The translations under genes and the position numbers were made by a program. Positions 50,293 through 60,241 of a stretch of DNA of 64,000 bases are shown here, one piece after another. Position 1 is the first letter of the stretch, and every line of letters starts with the position of its first letter. The notes beneath the pieces are model-generated. The model ran no database searches, was not told the origin of the DNA, and saw only the letters and a list, made by a program, of their open reading frames with translations. The stretch comes from Acanthococcus lagerstroemiae (lineage: Eukaryota > Arthropoda > Insecta > Hemiptera > Eriococcidae), in assembly GCA_031841125.1 (NCBI GenBank), contig CM063113.1, positions 44,732,197 through 44,796,196 of the forward strand, read 5' to 3'.

Positions 50293-53200
50293 GTAATTGG
50301 AATTTAATGTATTTGAATTGGATTAAAGGTCGCATTATTCCACTTGCGGCCGAAGGAACGCCTTATTTAAGAGTATCAGTCTCGTAGTTCGGATGTGCAA
50401 GAAATTCGAAAATAACGGCTTAATCCTCGGAGGTGATCTGAGGCAGAGCCAACGAGACCCAAAATCAGAGCTGTGGGCAAAGTGATCTAAAGGCAAAAGA
50501 GGAACTGTATGACCTAAAACCCGAAAAGAAGTAACTGCGTGAATAAGAAGAAGGGAAGGGACAGCATAATCAAATGTTAGGGAAGGGTCTGGTGCCTGGA
50601 CCCCGAAGTTTCGTTTGTGGCTTCAGATTATTCGGTTCCTTGTGTTTATCCTGAACTAGCTCTTCTTTATGCGACTTCTACGTATAAGTCCCGGCCATGT
50701 GCCTCTTGTTTCGTTGATATACTAATGCGTAATAAATCACTGAATTCTATAGAGGAATGTGGTCCCACACGGAGCCATATTACGAGCAAAAGTACGCCGG
50801 AGTGCTCAGTATCCAGCGGGCTGAGGTGTACGACTCGGGCACGTACACGTGTCAGGTGAAAGACTGGGAACGAGAACAGTGCAAATCCATAAACGTGGCT
50901 GTGGTACAGATTGCTCGGTATAGAATGCAACCGCTGTACAAAACTGTAAATAAGGTGAGTAATGAGTGTTAAGGTGTTTAGTGGTTAACGCCGAGTAGAT
51001 GATGACGATATAATAATTATACAACAGAAGAGTCGCCCCCCGATTCCAAGATGCTCCGTATTATCGGAGTAATTAGTTGATAAGCTTAAAAAAACTTTCA
51101 ATCCGGCATTTGTCGTTCATTCTAAAACCAGAATAATTTCGCCAAATTATGAAAAGTATACTAATTTGCAATCCATTGGGAAGATAACCAAGTAACTGCA
51201 GATTAAGTCGCTCATTAAATTACCTTTTCGTACTCTTTGAGCCCTGCCACATTTGAATTAAATTCCAACCAACCGGAGGCTCTTGGTTAATGAATAAAAT
51301 ATGCTATGTTTTTGATGTGTACCTTTTAAACGCTCACCGACGTACTTGGCTGTCTTTAATGACATCTCAACTAAGAACTCCTTTTCGGATGAAATAATTA
51401 CACTTCGTCGAATAGAGGGAGGGGGTGATATTTCGTGACCTGTCTTCGTCGCTAGCAGTATTTCGATCGCGGACTACCAGATCAATAATACTGAAAATTC
51501 ATATTATTTTTGAGGTTTGAGGTGGGGCTTTTTCAGAAGATTTCCTGGTATTGAAGTTCTTAAATTCGAATACGACCATCGATGTTCATTTTGCTGGTTT
51601 CAAACGTTTGGAACAACTTGCATTTTTGTGCGTTGTAGGGCGAGAATCTGACAATCCTGTGTCTAGCGAAAAACAGTTGGGACGATGAATGGGGTTACAT
51701 ATGGGCGAGAAACAGCGGCTTGGTGAAGATGACGGTTCCAACTGTGTACTACGAGGACCTGCACCGCGGTGGAAGCGTTCTGCACGTGAATAACATTCAA
51801 GTAAACGCTCTTTCTATCGATCAGTACACGAATACGCGATAACACAGGATGTACCCTGAAGATTTGCACCAATTTCTTATAGCATCAGTGTAGAAGCGGC
51901 CTGAACAGGTTATCTAGAAAGGTACAATGCGCGCGCAGCTGCACTCCGCAGTCGAAACCAGTGTCAGGCGGCTTTTACACAGAAATAAGCCCATTAGTGC
52001 AAGTTTTCATCGAACACCCTCACACCAGTCAGTATTTCGATGGTAAAAAGGAGTAATTTAAGTTCTTAAATTTACATCGTAAAACGTTATTCTCGTTTTA
52101 GAAGTCTGAAACGTTCCGGTGCAATTCTGCGAGCGTTCGAATCGACGTGCTGGACAGAAGCCGGACACCATTCTGCAAAGAGGATGGCGTTTGGAACCTC
52201 ACGATACCAGGCGTTGTTGCGTTACTCCAATGCCCGGAGAACTATTTGGATAATGTTGCTCGTCGACTTTGTCTGATGGTCGATGCTCACTCCGCTGAAT
52301 GGCAGTTACCAGATTATTCGAATTGTATTTCGAACACCTTTAGCAGTATTACTGAGAATGTAAGTGGCGCCTATTGCATAAATAAGGAACTATTTTTTGG
52401 GTGTACATCCCACTAAACAAGAGAAAATAAGCTCATTCAACTTATCATTTTTACTATAAGAAATGATTAGCACTCCTTTCGAAACATCTTCTATCCATCC
52501 CTATGAGGTATGCACCTCGAACATTCCAACATTGTTGATTATCTTGTGTTGAAACGTACGGGTTGATTGTAATGAACGTTCGTATTAATTTCGCAGTTCC
52601 ACAAAGTCACTTTGGGTTACCAAAACGACTCCGTAGCCGCGGCAGACACGTTGAAGGCGGTATGGTCGTCATTAAGCGCTGACCAAGAGCTTCGATTGTA
52701 CCCCGGCGAAGGCGAACCTATAGTCAATTTCTTGAAGTTGGTCTGCGATTACCTCAAGAAAACGCTCCGGTGGCAGGACTTCCGTAACTCGACGCGGTAC
52801 TTCTTCGACATTATTGACTTGTTGCTGCAGGATACGACGTCAGTCATTAATCAAGAAGTAAATGTCGCGCTTCTTCTTGCTCGCAAAGTTGATCAGTTAC
52901 TCGCTGTGCCTTACTAGATTAATGTCACGATGACGCCTGCTATTTTTCAGGCAATGTATACGCTGACAAATCTTATAGAGAGCTGGACTTCGCTGTCAAT
53001 GCTGCATGGGTTCAGCAACTTGACGTTTGGGAATACTAGTCAATTCAAATCGTTCGAGTTTCACGTTTCTCGCACGGCCAAGTAAGTATTTACATAGGAA
53101 ATTTAATTACTTTCAAAGCTTAAGTACTGCAAGACAAAACAGTGCACGAAGTGACTGAGTGTAAGAAGTAACCGATGAAAGTCATATTTTGGCTAGAGAA

Positions 53201-56200
53201 CAGTCACTAATATGGACGATGTGACGGAGAAATACCTAGAATTTTTGAGTGCGGCCGTATCTTCTTGTGAGTACCAAATTGGAAGCATTTCTAGTATTTT
53301 TATATTTCACTTTGAAGTGCCAGTCTTAAGTAATGCAATAAGCAGTTTCGGACTGCAGGACCAAGAGGGAGAGGGAAAACTGTATTTCAAAAGAAGTAAA
53401 TAATGGCCGTTTCTTGAAGGAAAACGTCGTACAGCCGGCCTCTTGGATCTTCATTTATAGGAAGACAGAATTTTCTTTATAAGTGCCATTTCTGTGTATT
53501 TAAAAAAAAATTGGGTTTTATTTTTGTTATTTATATCAGTTTTGGCTTTTTCTTAATTTTTGTCGGTTTTTGATGTTTTCTGCAGGGACTTACACCATCG
53601 ATTTTTTTTCGAAGAGAAGGGAGGGGTCTGCTGATTTTTTGAACTCAGAACATACAATTTATATTTTGAATATTAGTCGGCAAAATGTAAATATGTGTGC
53701 TTTTTTTGCTTGCTTGGAAAATTTTAAAATTTAACTCAAAGACGGCATTTTCGACCTATTTTCATCCTTCCCCCCCCCCTACGCTGATACAGCTCATGAC
53801 GCCTCTGATTCTACTTCAATTGCAACTCTGCTGTTTCTTACTCTTAGTCCTCCATGTAGACTTGGCACAGATTATCGGACATTTTGAAGCAGAGCTGTCA
53901 TAAACAAAAGAATCGGTTATTCGATTCATACAATTAATGGTTATGGTTACAATTATATTTTTATTTCATTTATACGGTCAACTGTTGCGGTTATTTTACG
54001 TTACTTTACACTTACAACTATGGGTTATTCAACTGCTAGTGTGGGGTTACTGTTGACATTTCAAATTTTCCTGATTTTCTTCTGTTTTCATTGTGTAAAT
54101 GGGTATAGGTATATAAGATGGAAGCATCAGCTCTAATCTCTAAAATAACAGTGAGAACTAAGACAAGGACCGTAACCTCTAATTTTGAATCTTCATTCTT
54201 ATTGTTGGACTTGAAATGCTCTATTTCGCTTAGTTTTATAGTTTGCATCACCTCTGATGTCCGAACTCATTTAGTAATCATAGAACAAAACTGTTAGTAT
54301 GAATGCCCTTTCATTTTAGTAACTTTCAGTCCAAGTACAAAATTGAAAACTAATTTAATGATTGAAAATAAGAAACCTTCAGATGTTCTTTTTCCCGTCA
54401 TATTTCATTCATCAAGGTTGTACAAGTTCTACATTTCCTCCTACACTCTCAAAACCAGGAACATCATAGCCGTCTGATTACATTTCTTTCTGATGTTGTA
54501 CAATTGTAAATGGAGAGACGAATAACACTGACAAAATCCCTGGCCCTCTTTATATCTGCTGGAAATTGCTGATCAAAAATCATGTATTCTGGATGCCTTT
54601 TTGCTCTACTTTAGTTCGTGAATCGCTGTTTTCAGTTCCTGAATTAGATTCTCGACAGGGATTGAATGCATGTGAACAAAAGTTAATTAGATATTCTTTA
54701 ACAGCACATTATCATAGAAATGTAACATATAGGTTATGGACAGTATTGTGAATGATACAATCGTAAGATCAGAAACATAAGTAAATAAAGCTACCAATAA
54801 TTACAGAGCGAACTATTGCCCTATAGATTTAGCTATGGTGTTCAACATACCATCACTAATCACGAAAACGTATCTTCTTTTGAACGATACAATGAATCCT
54901 TAATACAGACCGCGGCCATTTTAATTCCATTCGAAGGAGAGAAAAGTGTATGTATGTACTTGAAATGCTATTCTGAGGCATTTTTATTTAAAGTACCTAC
55001 AAATAAGAAATTCACAGAAAATGCTGCGAATTACAATAACCTCCATATCAGTCCATGTTAATCGCAATCACCGGTCACCGCCTTTTCAGACGTTGCCAAA
55101 TGGACGCTGTTCAGCAAAAGGGAACCAACCAACATTTGTAAACAAAATGAGTTATTAGTATCGTTGGAAAGAGTGTAGAAGTAGAATTTTTCAAAATTGA
55201 GCCCCCGATTCAAAAATATGTACTCACGTTGAAAAAAGCTTATCAGTAAACACTATGTCATATAGTTTCTACATGGCTCTTGAACTTCGAATCACGTGTT
55301 CTCAAAAAGCGGATTTTGTGGATTGGTTCCCTTTTGTTGAACAGCGTCCATCTGACCGTCTTCACGGCTACAGTTCCGGCAACCACGGCGTTGTGTGAAA
55401 CGGGGCAAAGGCTCTGTAGGAGCGCTGTAGTCGTTTATTCTGTATGTAGACCAAAACATGATAATGCGAAGCTAAATAATCAACAATGAACGTTAAGACG
55501 GGTATATTCTTTGATAATGCGTGCATATTTGTTTGGTTTTTACTCATTCTTAAATACATCTAAATATGCTACAAAAAGTATTGCTTTTTGTTCGTTTCTT
55601 CTTTGTAGATCCAGCCTCAGGAAGACTATATGAATGTTCATTCGACGTTCTCCACATTCCGCCCAACAAATGGCGAAATTTCTACTTCCTTCATATTTAT
55701 CAATTATTTTCACTTCTTTCCATTCAACTTCTGTTTTGTGAGATGATATACACTATGTCATAAAATTATCCACTTTACGCGAATTCAAGTGCGGTATATC
55801 TGGCATCATGTTTTGGTCTACCTATCACTAAAGGTAAAGCGCTGTAAACACGAGTACGATTATATCTGCCCTTTTGACTCCAACGGCGCCTGTTGATGCC
55901 GAATTGACTACGCAGTACGCTCCGCATAGTCGGATTCGGCATCCACGGGCACGGTTGGAGTCAAAATGGCGGACGATCGTACTTACACGAAGTATACAGA
56001 ACTCTACTAGTGGCTCATTGTTACCGAAGTACCTCACCTGACAGCAGAGTTAGGCGTTATTTGAATAATAATCATAAATAACAGTGCAATCATTATCTGT
56101 TATTCATTATTTGTTATTCATTATTCATTATTTGTTATTCGTTATTCATTATTCGTTATTCATTATTTGTTATTCATTATTCGTTACTCATTATTTGTTA

Positions 56201-58576
56201 TTCATTATTCGTTATTTATTATTTGTAAACACATAAAATTATTCATCAATCATTATTCAGTAAAATGAAGATAAGTGTGAATAATATTTGTGAATCATCG
56301 TTATTCGTTATTCATTGCGGTCGCAGTCACAAAACAGAAAATTTAACGAGGATCAGTGGCGTAGCCAGGATTTTTCCAAAGGGGGCCGGGGGGGGGGGCA
56401 AAATAAAATTTTCAAGGGAGAAGTCGAAAATTGAAGTATTTTTTTAAAATCGCCCATATTAGAGGACTATGTAAAAATATTGGGAGGGGATTTTGTGTGT
56501 GGAAGAGGGGGGTAAAAATATTTTTGTGAGGAGGTTTTTTTTCTCATAGGAAATATTTTTTGGGGGAGGGTTGATTTTTGGGTATTTTTTCTTGAGGAGA
56601 TATTTTTTGGGAAATTTTTTAGGGGTGGAGGCAGAAATATTTTTTGTTGGGAGGGGGTGTAAAAATATTTATTTGAAGGATTTTTTTGGGGGGGAGGGTA
56701 AAAATATTTTTGTTGTGAGGAAGGGAGTAAAAATATATATTTTTTGGGGGTAAAAATATTTTTGGTGGTGATGAATAATTTTTCTCCCTAATCTTACTGG
56801 GGTAATTAGAAAGTAAATAAAGTTTTTCCGATTTTCTCGGGGGGGGGGGGGCAAATGACTGCGCCAGGGGAGGGCAACGCCCCCTGGCCTCTTTTTGGCT
56901 ACGAGTCTGATTTCATTATTCGCGTGATTGATGTTACTGAATACTGATTACTGAATACCTAATGAATGACTATTTGTTATTCATACTTACGACTAACGAA
57001 TAAACTATTTGTTATTCATACTTACAACTAACAAATAAACTATTCATTATTCATACTTACGACTAACGAATAAACTATTCATTATTCGTTATTCATGCAC
57101 TTATGAATAACGAATAAAGGTTGCGTTATTCATGAATAACCAATAAAGGTTGCGTTATTCATTATTCAATATTCGAATATTATTCTGCCCAACTCTGCCT
57201 GGCAGCGACTGCTTCGTTTCCATGCGCGAATATCCAATACCCATGCCAAAAAAGAAAAAAAATGCTCTTGAACAAGACAGAATTTTGTGAGAGCAAGGTC
57301 TCATTTCATGATTCGATTCTGTATCCATTTCGCTTGGAAAAATAAAGAAAAGATTTTAATGAAAACAAAGTTTAAAAGGTCCTTTTTAGCGCATTTCTCA
57401 TCTCTCAGTGATATCTAGTAATAATTCAAAAATAACTGATGACCGATTTTTTCACATTTGTTATTGTTACGGTTACGTTATTTGATTAATATAGTTAAAA
57501 GTTACAGTTATGTTATGGTTCAGCAACATCGTTCGGTTTCCTTACATTATGATTACACATGTTTCCTTCGGTTAACGGTTATTATTCGGCTCAAGTTTAC
57601 GGTTTGACAGCTCTGTTTTGAGGTTCTGTTAACCCGAAGTTAGTCCTTAAAAGTATGTTGATTTCTTTTGCCCACAGACCGGGTGTCAGACTATACCGGA
57701 ACGTGTTACTGAAATTCGACGATTTGTCACTTTCCAAGCAGGAAAACGAATCCGCGAAACTGGGAATCGTGCTGTACAAAAATTTATCGCACATTTTACT
57801 TCCGAAATTCGCTTCGAACTCATGGTAAGTAGGATTATACCTACCCCGCAGTCTAACTGTTCGTACTTATGATAGTTTTTTTTTCGTTGTAATATCACGC
57901 TGTACTCGCGATATTGCAGATTTCACGGCGCGACGAATTTATTGCATGTACATACGTGTCGCGCACAGTGCATGCAGGCAATCAATCAGGCGCGTGGGTG
58001 GGCGGTGCACTTTTATTTTCTTCATTTTATGTCCGCTTGCAATTTATTACATAATGTATGCACCTTACCTCACGCTTTCGGATGCAAGCATATTCGCCGT
58101 GTTCGTATTGCATCTCAAGTTCAGATTAAGTCGTCACGTATTCTGGGCGCAGGTTGCAGCGAACACGGTATTCGATTGATTTATCGCAAATTTCCCCGCT
58201 CGCTCGCTCACAAATGGAGAATTTGCCCTTATAATTAGGTTTTGTTTTTTTCTCTCACTCTTTCTTCGTTCGCAGGAATGACAAACAACTACTGTACGAG
58301 CTGGTGTCGCCCATCGTTCACGTTCTACTGCCCGAGAATTCGTCTCACCTGAAACGGAGTACGGACGCCAGCAGGTCTCAAACTTACGTAGTATTTCAGT
58401 TACCATTGCACCAAAGAGTACCCATGAAATGGGATGTCTGCTGCGGATTAGTTCCTAGCTTCGGGAAGAAGTGGAGTTTGGACATGTGCAACGGTGTTTC
58501 GCTGTCAACGTCCGCCTTACGGTGCTCGGTGAACCGTACCGGCCTGTTTGCCATATTTGCCGCCGAGTTACCTGGG
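50156..58576 (+). CDS. Adhesion GPCR extracellular region, eight exons (partial)
   Basis: Exons 50156-50292, 50753-50954, 51639-51800, 52102-52359, 52597-52857, 52951-53081, 57678-57824 and 58276-58576 all have AG/GT borders. Their phases (end phases 2, 0, 0, 0, 0, 2, 2, 0) join into one open frame of 533 codons. Domains in order: Ig, second Ig-like, HormR, GAIN subdomains, GPS-like end. Such receptors sit in the plasma membrane and couple adhesion to G-protein signalling. Ig plus HormR plus GAIN resembles the ADGRA (GPR123/124/125) group, which in insects has an orthologue with leucine-rich repeats, but that assignment is tentative. The N-terminus and 7TM are not in view: the exon at 58576 ends in a donor (GTACGT) and no 7TM exon occurs before LINE J. 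Confidence 0.8.
50753..50954 (+). CDS. Receptor exon: Ig domain 1, second half
   Basis: The acceptor is tctatag and the donor gtgagt. Encodes GVLSIQRAEVYDSGTYTCQV, the classic L..D.G.Y.C F-strand of an Ig domain, then INVAVVQIARYRMQPLYKTV leading into the next domain. An AG two bases later would break the frame. Confidence 0.8.
51639..51800 (+). CDS. Receptor exon: Ig-like domain 2
   Basis: Acceptor gcgttgtag, donor gtaaac. Encodes GENLTILCLAKNSWDDEWGY then IWARNSG and GGSVLHVNNIQ; B-strand Cys and C-strand Trp are seen, with the closing Cys (FRCNS) in the next exon. 54 codons, phase 0 at both ends. Confidence 0.75.
52102..52359 (+). CDS. Receptor exon: end of Ig 2 and HormR domain
   Basis: Acceptor ctcgttttag, donor gtaagt. 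After FRCNS, four cysteines in the HormR pattern follow: PFCKEDGVWNLTIPG, LLQCPENY, RRLCLMVD and SNCI, with the WNLT and W.LPD tryptophans. HormR domains bind peptide ligands in class B receptors and occur beside GAIN in adhesion GPCRs. Confidence 0.8.
52597..52857 (+). CDS. Receptor exon: GAIN subdomain A
   Basis: Acceptor tttcgcag, donor gtaaat. 87 codons rich in amphipathic helices (VTLGYQNDSVAAADTLKAVW, FLKLVCDYLKKTL, FFDIIDLLLQD), as expected of the helical first half of a GAIN domain. Confidence 0.75.
52951..53081 (+). CDS. Receptor exon: GAIN subdomain A/B junction
   Basis: Acceptor tatttttcag, donor gtaagt, only 93 bp after the previous exon. Encodes MYTLTNLIESWTSLS and FKSFEFHVSRTA; ends in phase 2 before the 4.6-kb intron. 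Confidence 0.75.
55843..55996. mobile_element. MITE related to the one in BEL/Pao
   Basis: About 154 bp with inverted arms: GTACGATTATATCTGCCCTT on the left against GTACGATCGTCCGCCATTTT on the reverse complement of the right, both leading into TTTTGACTCCAAC. The GCCATTTTGA core is shared with 23286-23471. Exact ends and a target duplication were not resolved. Confidence 0.6.
56045..57197. mobile_element. hAT-type MITE with TTATTCAT repeats, 8-bp TSD
   Basis: The left end CAGAGTTAGGCGTTATTTGA and the reverse complement of the right end CAGAGTTGGGCAGAATAATA are inverted; flanking octamers are CCTGACAG (56037-56044) and CCTGGCAG (57198-57205), seven of eight. The interior is a (TTATTCATTATTTG)-like array, split in two by another MITE (56354-56909). 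Confidence 0.75.
56354..56909. mobile_element. GGCGTAGCCA MITE, copy 2, nested
   Basis: The left end CAGTGGCGTAGCCAGGATTT pairs with the reverse complement of the right end CAGACTCGTAGCCAAAAAGA. It shares tcgaaaattgaagtattttt with the copy at 4581-4901. The middle is an expanded block of gtaaaaatatttttg.ggg units (56460-56770). It interrupts the TTATTCAT array of the MITE around it. Confidence 0.75.
57678..57824 (+). CDS. Receptor exon: GAIN subdomain B
   Basis: Acceptor cttttgcccacag, donor gtaagt, phase 2 to phase 2. Encodes PGVRLYRNVLLKFDDLSLSK and AKLGIVLYKNLSHILLP, matching the beta-strand LGxVxYxN region of the GAIN fold just before the cysteine-bearing GPS. Confidence 0.75.
58276..58576 (+). 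CDS. Receptor exon: GPS-like end of GAIN
   Basis: Acceptor cgttcgcag, donor gtacgt. Encodes LVSPIVHVLLPENSSHLKRS, YVVFQLPLHQ, then the GPS region: MKWDVCCG, KKWSLDMCNG and RCSVNRTGLFAIFAAE. The GPS framework (W..CC, C, C then GLFAIF) is present, but the His-Leu-Thr/Ser cleavage triplet reads Arg-Thr-Gly and the second Cys of the CxC pair is Val. Self-cleavage is therefore not expected. Confidence 0.8.
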
Positions 58577-59383
58577 GTACGTAGACATAATTTCACTGAA
58601 AAACGAATATTATTTGTACATTACTGAAGTGCGTCTCTGCCTTGCGAGGAAGTATCGAAGACTGATTGGGTAAATTGAAAATATGGAGACCTAACTTTTT
58701 TCCAGTCGCGAAAATTAGATGCTAAAATTGAGAAATTAAATCCCCCCCCAGCCCTTTACCTCGTCCTCCTCTTCCTACAAAAGTCACGTTGGCACATTTC
58801 TGCTGTTTGGTTAAAAAGTTCTGTCGGTACGAAAACAACGTAGTTCAATCGCAAATAGTGAAAATGAACCGGTGAAGCGTGCGATGAAATCGGGTTGGTT
58901 GTGAGCACAGAGAGAACTATTCGAGCGAAGGAGAAACGGTTTTTAAACGTGGGGTACATCGTGTATGAGACTTCAATATGGAAGCGCATCAACGCGGTGA
59001 TCCGAAATAAAAGGCAGCAGATGAGAAGACACGAATTAATCAGAAATAAAAGGAAGGGACTCGCTCATTGTTCGACTCAATTTTTGTAACTACGTACACA
59101 CTGATGAAAGTACAGGGTAATTCAAAAGCGGAGCAGTCCAGGTACTGGAAACTGCTGAAAAGTTCTCGAACTGGCTAGAAAATATTGAAAGGAACGAAAC
59201 ATCGGTATGTGGGGGAGAACTGGAACGGTTGGAACTGACGGTTTTCTGTTCCTTAGCCGAGTTACGTTTCAGTGCCACTTGTAGTTTACTCGTGTATTAC
59301 TGACACCCGCAGTTAAAGTCAGGCAGTGTTGCCAGATTTAGTACACTTCAGGTTTTCAGGTACAAATTGAGACGATGCTGTTT
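58577..59383. other. Receptor intron, no 7TM exon found
   Basis: After the donor at 58577 no in-phase exon with hydrophobic helices is seen. Short frames are compositional. A (TTTA)n tail at about 59384-59399 marks the end of LINE J. Confidence 0.55.
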
Positions 59384-59394
59384 TATTTATTTAT

Positions 59395-60241
59395 TTATTG
59401 ATTACACCTTAGATTCGGGTCCGCGGCGCAGGTAGGCCGCCGTGCTTGAGTCCGCCCAATGTCGGGCATAGGTTTCCACCATCCATTTCCATTTTGATCT
59501 GTTTCGGGCGGTTCTCTGCGAGAGTGGGCCGAGTCTGGTGATGATTTCGTCTCTCCAACGGGTGGGTGAGCGCCCCTTCCCCCTTTTAAATTCGAGTGGG
59601 GTCCATTCATAAGAGATTCTGTTCCAAGAGTTAGACCCTTAGCTAGATGACCCGCGTAGTTAAGTTTTAGTTTTCTGACACCCCATCCGATATCTGCTGC
59701 ATTTGTTTTTTGTCTGATTGTTTCCACTCGTACCTTGTCTTTCCGTCTGATCCCCAGTATACTTCTTAGCATACTGTTTTGTGTGGTCCTCAGCCCTTCA
59801 ATCTGTGATCCGGTTGCCACCCACGTCTGTGCCCCATATATCAGCGTTGAGATTACACATTGATTTATTGTTTTTATTTTCGCTGAGCTACATTAAATTT
59901 GCCTTTGAGGATCTTCTTATTTGCCCAGAAATTTCTCCAAGCATTGGTTTTCCTAACACTGAGTTCTTTTTTCAATCTTTTGTCGAAAGATGTTGGTCCC
60001 AAATACTTGTATTCCTTGACCCATTCAATTAATTCCCCCTCTATTCAAAGTTCTTTTTTGTTTACATTTGACTTAATTTTTGTTTTGGAGTGGTTAATCG
60101 TCAAGCCTACCTTTCTGCTATAAGCACAGAGCGCCTCCGCCATTATTTTTAGTTCGTCCAGGCCGCTGCTCACCAGGTCAATGTCGTCCGCGAATCTGAG
60201 ATGATTGAGCCACTGGCCGTTCATTTTGATTCCCTTTCCTT
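59395..60241 (-). pseudogene. LINE J ORF2 palm and C-terminal tail
   Basis: Minus-strand reading gives LRFADDIDLVSSGLDELKIM (motif C, about 60200), GLTINHSKTKIKSNVNKKEL, EYKYLG, then TTQNSMLRSILGIRRKDKVR, LKLNYAGHLAK, and after a frameshift SYEWTPLEFKRGKGRSPTRW, WRDEI and ETYARHWAD. These are the same C-terminal landmarks as in LINEs B, F and I. Confidence 0.75.

Larger units (their letters stand above)
53082..57677 (+). other. Large receptor intron, TE-rich
   Basis: A 4596-bp GT-AG intron. No further exon in phase was found. It holds MITEs at 55843-55996, 56045-57197 and 56354-56909. The frame at 54816-55061 begins within a longer open stretch but has no splice sites or family match. Confidence 0.7.

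Noticed and set aside
53212..53403. Extra receptor exon (MDDVTEKYLEFLS...)
   Set aside because: No acceptor/donor pair in phase with neighbouring exons, and the flanking exons (53081 and 57678) already join in phase with continuous GAIN sequence.
54816..55061. Hidden gene or exon in the large intron
   Set aside because: 81-codon frame without family match, splice borders or compositional support.
56354..56909. 8-bp duplication for the GGCGTAGCCA MITE
   Set aside because: Flanking octamers (acgaggat, atttcatt) do not match; a shared AT next to both ends is too short to claim.
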